A DNA stretch of 64,000 nt from SZUA-309 sp965230005 (GCA_965230005.1 OZ245934.1:5022001-5086000), one strand, 5' to 3'; positions 27,883 to 37,293 are shown, counted from the first letter of the stretch. A program made the numbers and translations. Notes: generated by a model not told the origin, from the sequence alone.

Positions 27883-29586
27883 TCAAAACAGGCTGTAGCG
27901 CTGGGCAAGAGGCAGCACGTCGGCGGGTTCGCAGGTCAACAGTTCCCCGTCGGCGCGGACCTCGTAGCGCTCCGGATCCACCTCGAGCGCAGGGGCATAG
28001 TCATTCAGCACCATGTCGGCTTTGCGGACAGCTCGTGTGTTGCGCACGGCGGCGAGGCCTTTGGCGAGGCCAAGCTCGGCGCCAACGCCGCCGTCGAGGG
28101 CGGCCTGAGAGAGAAAGGTCAGGCTCGTGGCGTGGCGGGCGCCGCCGAAGGCGCCGAACATGGGCCGGTAGTGCACGGGCTGGGGCGTTGGAATCGAGGC
28201 GTTCGGGTCACCCATGGCCGCTGCGGCGATCATGCCGCCTTTCAGAATCAGCGCCGGTTTGATGCCGAAAAAGGCCGGTTTCCAGAGCACCAGGTCGGCA
28301 AGCTTGCCGACCTCAATGGATCCGACATCCTGTGCGATTCCGTGGGTGATGGCGGGGTTGATCGTGTATTTCGCCACATAACGACGCACGCGCAGGTTGT
28401 CATTGCGGGCACTGTCTTCCGGCAGCGGCCCGCGCTGTACCTTCATCTTATGGGCCGTCTGCCAGGTGCGGCAGATGACTTCGCCCACGCGTCCCATGGC
28501 CTGACTGTCGGAGGCGATCATCGAAATGGCGCCGAGATCGTGGAGGATGTCTTCCGCGGCGATGGTCTCCCGCCGGATGCGGGATTCGGCGAAGGCAACG
28601 TCTTCGGCGATTTTTGGATCGAGGTGGTGACAGACCATCAGCATGTCGAGATGTTCGTCAACGGTGTTGACGGTGTAGGGCCGGGTCGGATTCGTGGAGG
28701 AGGGGAGCACGTTGGCGAGGCCGCAGGCCTTGATGATGTCCGGCGCGTGACCGCCGCCGGCACCCTCCGTGTGATAGGTGTGAATGGCGCGGTCTTTGAA
28801 AGCCGCCAGGGTCTGCTCGACGAAACCGGATTCGTTCAGGGTGTCCGTGTGGATGGCCACCTGCACGTCCATGGATTCCGCCACGTTCAGGCAGTTGTCG
28901 ATGGCGGCAGGGGTGGTACCCCAGTCTTCGTGCAGCTTCAGGCCGATAACGCCGGCCGCGACCTGCTCCGTGAGGGCTTCCGGGAGACTCGCGTTGCCCT
29001 TGCCGAGCAGGCCGATGTTCATGGGAAAGGCGTCAGCGGCCTGGAGCATCCGGGCGATGTTCCAGGGTCCCGGCGTGCAGGTGGTGGCGTTCGTGCCGGT
29101 GCTTGGTCCGGTGCCACCGCCGAGCATGGTGGTGATACCGGAGCTCAAGGCTTCTTCGATCTGCTGCGGGCAGATCATGTGAATGTGCGCGTCGATGCCG
29201 CCGGCCGTGAGAATCATGCCCTCGCCGGCGATGGCATCCGTGCCGGGTCCGATGACGATGTCGACCTTGGTCTGCACGTCCGGGTTACCCGCTTTGCCGA
29301 TGGCGGCGATGCGTCCGTTTTTCACCCCGACGTCGGCTTTGACGATGCCCCAGTGATCGATGATCAGCGCATTGGTGATGACGAGATCGACCACCTCGGC
29401 GGCCGGGCGCTGGCTCTGGCCCATGCCGTCGCGAACGACCTTGCCGCCCCCGAATTTCACCTCGTCACCATAGTCTGCGAAGTCGCGTTCTACCTCGACG
29501 ATGAGGTCCGTATCCCCGAGGCGCAGGCGGTCGCCGGTGGTGGGACCGAACATTTCACCGTAGGCGCGGCGATCCATGGTGCTCAT
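27883..29586 (-). CDS. ureC: Urease alpha subunit UreC
   Basis: This 567-aa catalytic subunit hydrolyses urea to ammonia and carbamate in the cytoplasm. Every active-site residue is present, and at the same numbers as in Klebsiella urease: His134 and His136 (HIHMICPQQ), the carbamylated nickel-bridging Lys217 with His219 (GLKLHEDWG), His246, His272, the flap His320 (MVCHHLDPK) and Asp360. The start overlaps the ureB stop by ATGA. It is one of the most secure calls in the window. Confidence 0.99.
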   Translation of the reverse strand: MSTMDRRAYGEMFGPTTGDRLRLGDTDLIVEVERDFADYGDEVKFGGGKVVRDGMGQSQRPAAEVVDLVITNALIIDHWGIVKADVGVKNGRIAAIGKAGNPDVQTKVDIVIGPGTDAIAGEGMILTAGGIDAHIHMICPQQIEEALSSGITTMLGGGTGPSTGTNATTCTPGPWNIARMLQAADAFPMNIGLLGKGNASLPEALTEQVAAGVIGLKLHEDWGTTPAAIDNCLNVAESMDVQVAIHTDTLNESGFVEQTLAAFKDRAIHTYHTEGAGGGHAPDIIKACGLANVLPSSTNPTRPYTVNTVDEHLDMLMVCHHLDPKIAEDVAFAESRIRRETIAAEDILHDLGAISMIASDSQAMGRVGEVICRTWQTAHKMKVQRGPLPEDSARNDNLRVRRYVAKYTINPAITHGIAQDVGSIEVGKLADLVLWKPAFFGIKPALILKGGMIAAAAMGDPNASIPTPQPVHYRPMFGAFGGARHATSLTFLSQAALDGGVGAELGLAKGLAAVRNTRAVRKADMVLNDYAPALEVDPERYEVRADGELLTCEPADVLPLAQRYSLF

Positions 29587-29900
29587 GTTGCGTCCTCCAG
29601 GGGGCCCATGACGGCGCCGTTGAAACCATACACGCGCCGCGCCCCCGCGTAGGGCACCAGCTGCACCGTGCGCCGCTGGCCGGGCTCGAAGCGCACGGCG
29701 GTCCCGGCGGGAATGTCGAGGCGCTGACCGCGGGCCTGGTCGCGATCGAAGTCGAGGGCAGGATTGGTTTCCGCAAAGTGGTAGTGGGACCCGACCTGAA
29801 TGGGCCGGTCGCCGGTATTGGCGACCTCGATGGTCGTCACTGGCCGGCCCGCATTGAGCTCGAGGGAGCCCGGTTCCGTTAGCAGCTCTCCGGGGATCAT
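29583..29900 (-). CDS. ureB: Urease beta subunit UreB
   Basis: This 105-aa separate beta subunit has standard length and begins MIPGELLTEPG. It contains the family block NTGDRPIQVGSHYHFAE and ends with YGFNGAVMGPLE. It packs against UreC in the trimer of heterotrimers. It lies 17 bases after ureA and overlaps ureC by ATGA. Separate gamma, beta and alpha genes are the usual bacterial arrangement, as opposed to the fused Helicobacter type. Confidence 0.98.
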   Translation of the reverse strand: MIPGELLTEPGSLELNAGRPVTTIEVANTGDRPIQVGSHYHFAETNPALDFDRDQARGQRLDIPAGTAVRFEPGQRRTVQLVPYAGARRVYGFNGAVMGPLEDAT

Positions 29901-29917
29901 CTGGGTCCTCGTGTCGG

Positions 29918-30220
29918 TCAGTCGATGGGGTTGTGGACGGTGACGAGCTTGGTGCCGTCCGGGAAGGTGGCTTCCACCTGCACTTCGTGGAGCATCTCGG
30001 GGATGCCTTCCATGACGTCTTCCCGGTTCAGGAGTGTGGTGCCGAGTTGCATGAGCTCGGCAACGGTACGTCCGTCTCGAGCCCCTTCGACGATCGCGCT
30101 GGAAATCAGCGCGACGCTCTCCGGGTAGTTCAGTTTCACACCGCGATCCCGCCGCTTCGCGGCAAGCTCGCCGGCCATGAAGATGAGCAGTTTGTCTTTC
30201 TCTCTTGGGGTGAGCTCCAT
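29918..30220 (-). CDS. ureA: Urease gamma subunit UreA
   Basis: This 100-aa protein begins MELTPREKDKLLIF and contains LNYPESVALIS and the C-terminal EVQVEATFPDGTKLVTVHNP, all diagnostic of the gamma subunit. It is the first structural urease gene, 30 bases after ureD and followed closely by ureB and ureC. Confidence 0.98.
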   Translation of the reverse strand: MELTPREKDKLLIFMAGELAAKRRDRGVKLNYPESVALISSAIVEGARDGRTVAELMQLGTTLLNREDVMEGIPEMLHEVQVEATFPDGTKLVTVHNPID

Positions 30221-30250
30221 GTTCTCTCTCGACTCAGGTTCTTTCTCGGC

Positions 30251-31120
30251 TTAGGTTTTCCAGATGCGCGGTGCACAGGCCGGTCGGCCGATGATCAATG
30301 GCCGCAGGGACGCCCAGCTGGCGACGAGGGCCGCGCGAACGGCTTCACTGCTGTTGCCGAGGAGACGGTGCACGAGCAGTTCGCCCATGCGCGTCGTCGC
30401 CTCGAGAACGGGTGCCGTTCGGTCTGTGTTCGGGGGGCGTGTCGCCCGGAACGCGGCCAGAATGTCCGCATCGGCTGGCCCCGCATAGAGCGTTGCAACC
30501 ACCCGGCGTCCATCGAGCCCCCAGGGCTCTGCCAGGAGCCGGCCGCCGGCCTCGAGGCGCAGAGTTTCTGAGAGCAGTGGGCTGAAGCCATCGCCTTCGA
30601 TTCTGAGGCGGGCAGTCACGGCCCCGGTCGTGAATGCATCGCCGTGGGCCTCCCGGCCCAGGCACAGGCAATCCCAGGCCATGAACCGGGCCCCAGGTGC
30701 GAGCGCTATGCGCGTTTCGATCTCCGCCAGGGCGCCTCCGAAGAGCAGCGTCTCCTGCGGCAGCCACTCGCAGCTCGCATCCCGTTCCACGCGGAGGGAT
30801 TGCGTGAGCGCTGCGGGCCGGCCGTTGCTCCGATAAAACTTGTTTGCGGCCGGTGTCGTCAGGAGGGCGGCACTCCCCGGCAGGCACTGCACGTCGATGG
30901 CCAGCCGGTCGCCACCGGCAACGCCACCGGGCGGATGCAGCAGATAAACGTGGCAGAGGTCGCCTTCCGGATAAAAAGGTTTCTGCACGTAGAGAGGGCC
31001 GAAGCCCGGCTCGCGCTCCAGGCGCGTGCGGCGGGTGCCCGGCATGAAGCGCAGGCCGAGTTTTGCCCGCCAGTCGCGACCGGCTTGGTCTTCGCTGCGC
31101 GAAACCGTTACCGCGTTCAT
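30251..31120 (-). CDS. ureD: Urease accessory protein UreD
   Basis: This 289-aa beta-helical scaffold protein binds apo-urease and recruits UreF and UreG for nickel insertion. Family blocks include LLHPPGGVAGGDRLAIDV, TTPAANKFYRS, WLPQETLLFGGA and FMAWDCLCLGREA. The ATG overlaps the urtE stop by ATGA. The urea transporter and the urease are therefore one transcription unit. Confidence 0.96.
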   Translation of the reverse strand: MNAVTVSRSEDQAGRDWRAKLGLRFMPGTRRTRLEREPGFGPLYVQKPFYPEGDLCHVYLLHPPGGVAGGDRLAIDVQCLPGSAALLTTPAANKFYRSNGRPAALTQSLRVERDASCEWLPQETLLFGGALAEIETRIALAPGARFMAWDCLCLGREAHGDAFTTGAVTARLRIEGDGFSPLLSETLRLEAGGRLLAEPWGLDGRRVVATLYAGPADADILAAFRATRPPNTDRTAPVLEATTRMGELLVHRLLGNSSEAVRAALVASWASLRPLIIGRPACAPRIWKT

Positions 31121-31812
31121 ACGGTCAGGTATTCGCTGATGAGCGCGTCGTTCAGATCCCCCATGGCCCCTTCCGCGACCGTCTGCCCTTTGTCCATGAT
31201 ACAGAAGCGGTTGGCGACCCGACGGGCGAAGGGAAGTTTCTGTTCCACGAGCAGGACGCTGATGCCGAGCTCGGCATTCAGGCGCATGATGACGTCGCCG
31301 ATCTCCGCAACGATGTTGGGTTGGATGCCTTCGCAGGGCTCGTCGAGGAGCAGGAGCCTGGGTTTGAGTACCAGGGCTCGGCCGATGGCGAGCTGCTGCT
31401 GCTGCCCGCCGGACAGATCGCCGCCGCGGCGGCTCTTCATGTCGGCGAGCACGGGAAAGAGCTCGTAGACGAGTTCTGGCACGGCGCGGCCTTCAGCCCG
31501 GCCGGCAGCCAGTGGTACCTGCAGATTCTCTTCGACGGTCAGCAGGGGAAAAATCATGCGCCCCTGCGGCACGTAGCCGAAACCGAGTCGCGCTCGAGCC
31601 TCCACGGCCTGAGTGGTGATGTCTGTGTCGGCGAAAGCGATGAGGCCCGAGCGGACCGGGAGCAGTCCCATGAGGCAATTCAGCAGCGTGGTCTTGCCCA
31701 CGCCGTTCCTGCCCATGAGGCAGAGACATTCCCCTTCGGACATGGTGAGACTCACGTCCCGGAGGATGTGGCTCTGGCCGTAGTACTGATTGAGTGCCTC
31801 GATGCTGAGCAT
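31117..31812 (-). CDS. urtE: Urea ABC transporter ATP-binding protein UrtE
   Basis: This 231-aa LivF-type ATPase has Walker A GRNGVGKTT, signature LSGGQQQQLAIGRAL and Walker B LLLLDEPCEGIQPNIV. The EGIQP motif is typical of UrtE. It powers urea import with UrtD through the UrtBC channel. Its start shares bases with the urtD stop, and its stop overlaps ureD. Confidence 0.96.
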   Translation of the reverse strand: MLSIEALNQYYGQSHILRDVSLTMSEGECLCLMGRNGVGKTTLLNCLMGLLPVRSGLIAFADTDITTQAVEARARLGFGYVPQGRMIFPLLTVEENLQVPLAAGRAEGRAVPELVYELFPVLADMKSRRGGDLSGGQQQQLAIGRALVLKPRLLLLDEPCEGIQPNIVAEIGDVIMRLNAELGISVLLVEQKLPFARRVANRFCIMDKGQTVAEGAMGDLNDALISEYLTV

Positions 31813-32630
31813 TACTCCCCCAGGTAGACCTCCACGACTCTCGGATCCGCCTGTACCTCGGCCATGGAGCCTTCCGCCAGCACCGAACCGGCGTGGAGGA
31901 CGGTGACTGTTCGGGCGATGGAACGGACGAACTCCATGTCATGCTCGACCACGACCACGGAACGCTCGCCGGCGAGGGAAGTGAGCAACTCTGCAGTCCG
32001 CTCCGTTTCCTGGGCTGTCATGCCCGCCACCGGCTCATCCACGAGCAGCACGCGCGGCTGCTGCACCAGCAGCATGCCGATCTCGAGCCACTGCTTCTGA
32101 CCGTGGGAAAGCGCGGCGGCCTCCTGGCTCCGGAGTTCCGTGAGTCCTATGGTTACGAGCGCTTCTTCGAGCCGATTCCGGTCCGAGCCCTTCAGGCGGG
32201 CCGTGAGACTGTTCCAGACACCCTTAGGGGCTTTCAGCGCAAGGGCCAGGTTCTCCCAGACGCTCAGATTCTCGAAGACCGTGGGCTTCTGGAATTTGCG
32301 GCCGATGCCCGCCCGGGCGATCTGCGCCTCGTTCATTTTCAGAAGATCGATACGCTGTCCGAGAAAGGCGGTGCCCGTGTCCGGTCGCGTGCGCCCGGTA
32401 ATCACATCCATGAGCGTCGTTTTGCCGGCACCGTTGGGTCCGATGAGACAGCGCAGTTCGCCGTCGTCGATATACAGCGTCAGGTCGTTCAGCGCCTTGA
32501 AGCCGTCGAAGCTGACGCTGACGTTTTCGAGATACAGGATCGGTCCGTGACTCGTATCGATCGGCAGGTTGTCGAAGTCGATGACGGCATCGAACACCCG
32601 CTCCCGGTCCAGCCAGCCGTTAAGTGGCAT
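31812..32630 (-). CDS. urtD: Urea ABC transporter ATP-binding protein UrtD
   Basis: This 272-aa LivG-type ATPase has Walker A GPNGAGKTT, signature LSHGQKQWLEIGMLL (the LSHGQ variant common in UrtD) and Walker B VLLVDEPVAGMT. I use the ATG at 32630 (MPLNGWLDRERV), which overlaps urtC by 11 bases. An earlier in-frame start at 32702 adds an implausible Cys/Ser/Arg-rich leader. Confidence 0.95.
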   Translation of the reverse strand: MPLNGWLDRERVFDAVIDFDNLPIDTSHGPILYLENVSVSFDGFKALNDLTLYIDDGELRCLIGPNGAGKTTLMDVITGRTRPDTGTAFLGQRIDLLKMNEAQIARAGIGRKFQKPTVFENLSVWENLALALKAPKGVWNSLTARLKGSDRNRLEEALVTIGLTELRSQEAAALSHGQKQWLEIGMLLVQQPRVLLVDEPVAGMTAQETERTAELLTSLAGERSVVVVEHDMEFVRSIARTVTVLHAGSVLAEGSMAEVQADPRVVEVYLGE

Positions 32631-33708
32631 GAGCCGTTCTCCGGACAATGAGACCGACGACGCCGCGCGGCAGGTAGAGCGTGACGAGCACGAACAGCGC
32701 ACCCAGCGCGAACAGCCAGATCTCCGGGAGGGCGGCCGTGAAAAGCGTTTTGGCGTAGTTCACGGCAACGGCGCCGAGGGCGGCGCCATAAAGCGTGCCG
32801 CGGCCGCCGACGGCCACCCAGATGACGTATTCGATGGAGTTGAGCGGCTGAAACTCACTCGGATTGATGATGCCCACCTGTGGGACGTAAAGCGCGCCGG
32901 CAACACCGGCGAGCATGGCGGAGAAGGTAAAGATCCAGAGCTTGTATGCCTCGACCCGATAGCCGATGAATCGGGCCCGGGATTCGGCGTCTCTGAGGGC
33001 GATGACGACGCGGCCGAGCTTCGAGCGGACGATGTAGCGGCAGGCGAGATAGCCGGCAGCCAGGGCGACGGCCGAGACGACGAACAGCGCCGCGCGGGTC
33101 GTCGCCGCATTGAGGTCGTAGCCGAGGATATCCTTGAAGTCCGTGAGCCCGTTGTTGCCGCCGAAGCCCATCTCGTTGCGGAAGAAGGCAAGCATGAGCG
33201 CGTAGGTGAGGGCCTGAGTCATGATCGAGAGATAAACGCCCGTAACGCGGGAGCGGAAGGCGAGCCAGCCGAACACGAAGGCCAGGGTGCCGGGTACGAG
33301 CAGCACCATGAGCGCGGCGAACCAGAACTGATCGAAGCCGAGCCAGTACCAGGGCAGTGACTCCCAGTTCAGAAACACCATGAAATCCGGCAGCTCCGGG
33401 TTGCCGTACACGCCGCGGCTGCCGATCTGGCGCATGAGATACATGCCCATGGCATAACCGCCGAGGGCAAAGAAGGCGCCGTGACCCAGGCTCAGGATGC
33501 CGCAGTAGCCCCAGACGAGATCGAGGGAAATGGCCAGCAGCGCAAAACACAGATACTTGCCGAGCAGCGTGACCCAGTAACCGGACAGATGCAGCGGTGA
33601 GTCCGGTGGTGCCAGCAGATGCGCTGCAGGCACCACGACGGCGAGCAGAAGCACGGCGCCGAGCAGCACGGCGCCGCCCCGGTCACTGGCGACGAGAGAG
33701 CGCAGCAT
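32620..33708 (-). CDS. urtC: Urea ABC transporter permease UrtC
   Basis: This is a 362-aa LivM-type permease with about nine to ten hydrophobic helices. The family block LVWGYCGILSLGHGAFFALGG is near residue 65, and the EAA-like loop includes ALRDAESRARFIGY. The ATG at 33708 shares a base with the urtB stop (TGATG on the minus strand), which fixes the start; the frame upstream of it is antisense to urtB and not real coding. Confidence 0.95.
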   Translation of the reverse strand: MLRSLVASDRGGAVLLGAVLLLAVVVPAAHLLAPPDSPLHLSGYWVTLLGKYLCFALLAISLDLVWGYCGILSLGHGAFFALGGYAMGMYLMRQIGSRGVYGNPELPDFMVFLNWESLPWYWLGFDQFWFAALMVLLVPGTLAFVFGWLAFRSRVTGVYLSIMTQALTYALMLAFFRNEMGFGGNNGLTDFKDILGYDLNAATTRAALFVVSAVALAAGYLACRYIVRSKLGRVVIALRDAESRARFIGYRVEAYKLWIFTFSAMLAGVAGALYVPQVGIINPSEFQPLNSIEYVIWVAVGGRGTLYGAALGAVAVNYAKTLFTAALPEIWLFALGALFVLVTLYLPRGVVGLIVRRTAHAT

Positions 33709-35357
33709 CAGCTTTCCGCCGCCCGCCCGCGCTGCGGGAAGAGACCGCTCGGCCGGCGCTGAATGAACAGGATGATGAACACCAGCACGAGGATCTTCGC
33801 CATGACGGCGCCCGCGAAGGGCTCGAGAAACTTGTTCGCGACGCCGAGGGAAAGCCCGGCCACCAGGGTGCCCCAGAGATTTCCGACACCGCCGAACACG
33901 ACCACCATGAAGCAGTCGACGATGTAAGCCTGGCCGAGATTCGGGCCGACGTTGGTGAGCTGCGAAAGGGCGACGCCGGCCACACCGGCCACCCCGGAAC
34001 CGAGACCGAAGGTCAGACTGTCCACCCAGCCGCTCTTCACTCCGAGGGCCCGGGCCATGTTTCGGTTCTGGGCAACGGCGCGGACCTCGAGGCCAAGGCG
34101 CGTGCGTTGCAATGTCAGCCAGAGCAGGCCGAACACCAGCAGGCTGAAGACGATGATGGTCAGCCGGTTGTAGGTCACAGCGAGACCGGCGGTGAGCTCG
34201 ATGGAGCCGCTCATCCACTCGGGCGTGGCCACGGAACGGTTCAGGGGCGAGAAAATGCTGCGTACGGCCTGTTGCAGGACGAGGCTGATGCCGAAAGTTG
34301 CGAGCAGGGTCTCGAGCGGACGGCCATAGAGCCGCCGGATGACACCGCGTTCGATGGCCATGCCGACGAGTCCGCTGACCAGAAAGGCGGCGGGTATGGC
34401 GATGATCAGCGATGCACCGATGGCGCCGGGCATGAGCTGTTGCACGACGTACGTGGTGTAAGCGCCGAGCATGATGAGTTCGCCATGAGCCATGTTGATG
34501 ACGCCCATGACGCCGAAGGTGATGGCCAGGCCGATGGCGGCAAGGACGAGCACGGAACCGAGACTGAGACCGAAAAACACGGTTTCGGCCATGGCCAGGC
34601 GGTCCAGGCGCCGCTCGATGGCGCGAAGCGCTTCGGCGGCTTCTTCACGGAGGGGTGCCGCGGCGGAGTCATCGTCCCGCAGCTCGGTCAGGGCGCCGCG
34701 AACGGCAGGGTGGACGGATCCTGCGAGGGTCTCCATGGCCGCAAGACGTTCGGCGTCGGTACCGCTTTCGAGATCGGCCAGGGCCAGGGCTTCCTCGATG
34801 GCGCGGCGCACCCGGGTGTCGGGCTCGGCGGTGATGGCCTCCTCGAGAATCGCTGCGGAGGCAGGATCGAGACTGTCGAAGAGCGCCTCCACGGCGGCCA
34901 GACGTATGGCGGGATCCGATGCGCTGAGGCTTCTCCGGGCCAGGAGCTGCCGCAGTTCGCTGCGCAGGGCATTGTTGACGGCAATCTTCCGCACGCCGCG
35001 GCGACGCACATCCTCCAGGGTCTCCCCGGTGATGGCATCGGACAGCGCGAAGCCGCCATCGATGCGTTCGGCGAACACGACCCGATCATCTTCCCGGCGC
35101 TTCTGCAGGCTGCCGTCAATGAGCCCTTCGAGGACGATCTCAACCCGGGGATGATCGAGCTCAGCCAGTGCGGCTGCCGCTGCCGCCCGATCGTCGAAGT
35201 CACCGTCGCGCAGTGCCTCCACGGCTTGTGCGAAGGCGGTCTCGGCATCGGAAGCCGTTGCGGCAACGGCGCTGTTGCCGCAGCCGAGGACGACCAGACA
35301 GAGAAGGGTGAGGCGGGTCCTGCGGGAGCAGCGGCTCAGTAGTTCTGTCCTGAGCAC
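33708..35357 (-). CDS. urtB: Urea ABC transporter permease UrtB with N-terminal HEAT-like domain
   Basis: This is a 549-aa LivH-type permease. A signal peptide (LTLLCLVVLGCGNSAVA) is followed by about 220 residues of Ala/Leu-rich helical repeats (AAAAALAELDHPRVEIVLEG, IRLAAVEALFDS) resembling the extracytoplasmic domain typical of UrtB. Membrane helices begin near residue 250 (GLAITFGVMGVINMAHGELI). I choose the GTG at 35357, overlapping urtA by 22 bases. No good ribosome site is visible, so translation may rely on coupling to urtA. Confidence 0.92.
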   Translation of the reverse strand: MLRTELLSRCSRRTRLTLLCLVVLGCGNSAVAATASDAETAFAQAVEALRDGDFDDRAAAAAALAELDHPRVEIVLEGLIDGSLQKRREDDRVVFAERIDGGFALSDAITGETLEDVRRRGVRKIAVNNALRSELRQLLARRSLSASDPAIRLAAVEALFDSLDPASAAILEEAITAEPDTRVRRAIEEALALADLESGTDAERLAAMETLAGSVHPAVRGALTELRDDDSAAAPLREEAAEALRAIERRLDRLAMAETVFFGLSLGSVLVLAAIGLAITFGVMGVINMAHGELIMLGAYTTYVVQQLMPGAIGASLIIAIPAAFLVSGLVGMAIERGVIRRLYGRPLETLLATFGISLVLQQAVRSIFSPLNRSVATPEWMSGSIELTAGLAVTYNRLTIIVFSLLVFGLLWLTLQRTRLGLEVRAVAQNRNMARALGVKSGWVDSLTFGLGSGVAGVAGVALSQLTNVGPNLGQAYIVDCFMVVVFGGVGNLWGTLVAGLSLGVANKFLEPFAGAVMAKILVLVFIILFIQRRPSGLFPQRGRAAES

Positions 35358-36622
35358 GTACCCGTCTTCACGTTGTAGTTCCCGCAGGCCAGGGGTGGGC
35401 GCCAGTCGGAGATGAGATCCCGGGAACCCGGGAGGTAATCGGACCACTCGTCACCGACCACCGTACCCGGCGTCGACCAGACCACCTGGAACTGGCCGTC
35501 GTCCTGAATCTCGCCAATGAGCACGGGTTTGGTGATGTGATGGTTCGGCATCATCGTGGAGATGCCGCCGGAAAGGTTCGGCACGGCCACGCCGATGATG
35601 GCCGCCTGCACGGCGTCCGGGTCCGTGGTCCCGGCCTTCTTCACGGCTTCTACCCACATGTTGAAACCGATGTAGTGGGCTTCCATGGGATCGTTGGTGA
35701 CCCGGTCTTCGTCGTCGATGAAGTCGAGCCAGCTGTCGATGAAATCGTCGTTCGCGTCGGCTTCAACGCTCATGAAGTAGTTCCAGGCGGCGAGGTGACC
35801 GACCAGGGGGCTCGTGTCGATGCCGGACAGCTCCTCTTCGCCCACGGAGAAAGCCACTACGGGGATGTCTTCTGCCGACACACCCTGGTTGGCGAGCTCC
35901 TTGTAGAAGGGTACGTTGGCATCGCCGTTGATGGTCGATACGACGGCGGTCTTTCGACCTGTGGCGCCGAAGCGCTTGATGTCCGAGACGATGGACTGCC
36001 AGTCGGAATGCCCGAAGGGGGTGTAGTTGATGAGGATGTCGTCGTCGGAGACACCGTTCGCCTTGAGATAGGCTTCGAGAATCTTGTTGGTGGTGCGCGG
36101 ATAGACGTAGTCGGTGCCGGCCAGCACCCAACGTTCCACGCCGAGCTCCATCAGATAGTCCACGGCTGGAATGGCCTGCTGGTTGGGCGCCGCACCGGTG
36201 TAGAAGACGTTCTTCGACGACTCTTCACCCTCGTACTGAACCGGATAGAAAAGCAGACCGTTCAGCTCCTCGAAGACGGGCAGCACCGACTTCCGGGACA
36301 CGCTGGTCCAGCAGCCGAAGACGGCCGCCACCTGATCCTTCTCGAGGAGCGCGCGGGCCTTTTCGGCGAACAGCGGCCAGTTCGATGCCGGATCCACCAC
36401 CACGGCTTCCAGCTGCCGGCCGAGGAGCCCACCGCGGGCATTCTGCTCGTCGATGAGCATGAGCATGGTGTCTTTCAGCGTCGTCTCGCTGATGGCCATG
36501 GTGCCCGAGAGGGAGTGAAGGATGCCGACTTTGATCGTGTCTTCCTCTGCCCGAGCCACGCCGAAGCCGAGGGACAAGAGCAGGCTCAGGGTGAGTAGGA
36601 TCTGGCGTAGGGTCGTTGTCAT
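35336..36622 (-). CDS. urtA: Urea ABC transporter substrate-binding protein UrtA
   Basis: This 428-aa protein has a Sec signal (LLTLSLLLSLGFGVARA) followed by the characteristic DTIKVGILHSLSGTMAISE. It also contains the UrtA hallmarks GLLGRQLEAVVVDPASNW and FGCWTSVSRKSVLPVFEE. It binds urea in the periplasm for UrtBCDE. The ATG at 36622 sits directly before the signal peptide; longer in-frame starts would swallow the promoter region. It is the first gene of the 12-gene urt-ure operon and is preceded by sigma-54-like and GGTGC elements, consistent with nitrogen control. Confidence 0.97.
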   Translation of the reverse strand: MTTTLRQILLTLSLLLSLGFGVARAEEDTIKVGILHSLSGTMAISETTLKDTMLMLIDEQNARGGLLGRQLEAVVVDPASNWPLFAEKARALLEKDQVAAVFGCWTSVSRKSVLPVFEELNGLLFYPVQYEGEESSKNVFYTGAAPNQQAIPAVDYLMELGVERWVLAGTDYVYPRTTNKILEAYLKANGVSDDDILINYTPFGHSDWQSIVSDIKRFGATGRKTAVVSTINGDANVPFYKELANQGVSAEDIPVVAFSVGEEELSGIDTSPLVGHLAAWNYFMSVEADANDDFIDSWLDFIDDEDRVTNDPMEAHYIGFNMWVEAVKKAGTTDPDAVQAAIIGVAVPNLSGGISTMMPNHHITKPVLIGEIQDDGQFQVVWSTPGTVVGDEWSDYLPGSRDLISDWRPPLACGNYNVKTGTCSGQNY

Positions 36623-36668
36623 TCTTGTTTTAGCTCTACCGGTGTCCGTGATTGAGGTGGGATGACGG

Positions 36669-36684
36669 TGCAGAATCCATGCCA
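36669..36684 (-). promoter_or_regulatory. Candidate sigma-54 promoter for urtA
   Basis: Minus-strand sequence TGGCATGGATTCTGCA has GG-N10-GC spacing and matches 10 of 12 consensus positions of TGGCACG-N4-TTGCW. Transcription would start near 36658, leaving a 36-base leader before urtA. Confidence 0.6.
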
Positions 36685-36731
36685 CGATTTGGGGCGTGTT
36701 TCGCCCAGATACCCGGGGATTTCCCGCCCGT

Positions 36732-36801
36732 GGTGCCTGAAGGGTGCCTGTTCCTGGTGCATTAATGGTGCAATGACCGCTGCCATGACCAACGACGGTG
36801 C
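36732..36801. promoter_or_regulatory. Five phased GGTGC repeats upstream of urtA (NtrC-like)
   Basis: GGTGC occurs at 36732, 36743, 36756, 36767 and 36797, all in the same orientation, with steps of 11, 13, 11 and 30 bases, roughly whole helical turns. The best dyad-like match to TGCACCA-N3-TGGTGCA is TGCCTGTTCCTGGTGCA at 36745-36761 (10 of 14). They lie about 75-145 bases upstream of the predicted start, where an NtrC-type enhancer would act. Confidence 0.45.
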
Positions 36802-36852
36802 ATCCCATCGTGCTGCTGTTTTCGGAGGACGGGTCTCCGGACAGCCCTGCGC

Positions 36853-37293
36853 TCAGGGCCCGTTCTGATCCGCAGGCAGTGCTTCGAGCACCGCAGCGCG
36901 GAAGCTGAGTGGATCAGCCAGCGGGACCTTCCGTTGCGGCCCGATGACCTGGGCGTCGAAGGGCGGCGCCGGAACACCGGCAAAACGCTCGACCATCCAG
37001 GTCAGGAGCTCAGCCAGGGCTTCGTCGCTGATCGGTGCCTGGGCAGAACCGGGTACCCGGGCGAGGTAGGCACGCCCGGCTGGGAAGGTGGCCAGACGCC
37101 CCAGGTCTGTGCGCAGGTCGGGGACCAGAGGCGGCGCACCGGCCCCATCGGGCAGATGGCATCCGGCGCAATGCAGCAGGTAGTCGTAGGCAGGATCGGC
37201 CTGGCTGTTCATGGTCAGGCCGGCGCCGAGCAGCAGCCCGAGCCTGGCGACACCGCGCAGGAATCGCCGCCGCACTGCCGCGCCGGACGTCAT
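36853..37293 (-). CDS. Small periplasmic c-type cytochrome of the amine dehydrogenase operon
   Basis: This 146-aa protein has a signal sequence (FLRGVARLGLLLGAG, cleavage near SQA) and one haem-binding motif CAGCH at residues 42-46. The ATG at 37293 overlaps the mauA stop by ATGA, so it is co-translated with the dehydrogenase. It is the likely electron acceptor for the reduced TTQ enzyme, taking the place that the copper protein amicyanin (MauC) has in methylotroph clusters. It is the last gene of the operon. Confidence 0.85.
   Translation of the reverse strand: MTSGAAVRRRFLRGVARLGLLLGAGLTMNSQADPAYDYLLHCAGCHLPDGAGAPPLVPDLRTDLGRLATFPAGRAYLARVPGSAQAPISDEALAELLTWMVERFAGVPAPPFDAQVIGPQRKVPLADPLSFRAAVLEALPADQNGP

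Noticed and set aside
27874..29652. A 592-codon open frame on the plus strand over ureC
   Set aside because: It is antisense to a urease subunit with every catalytic residue in place.
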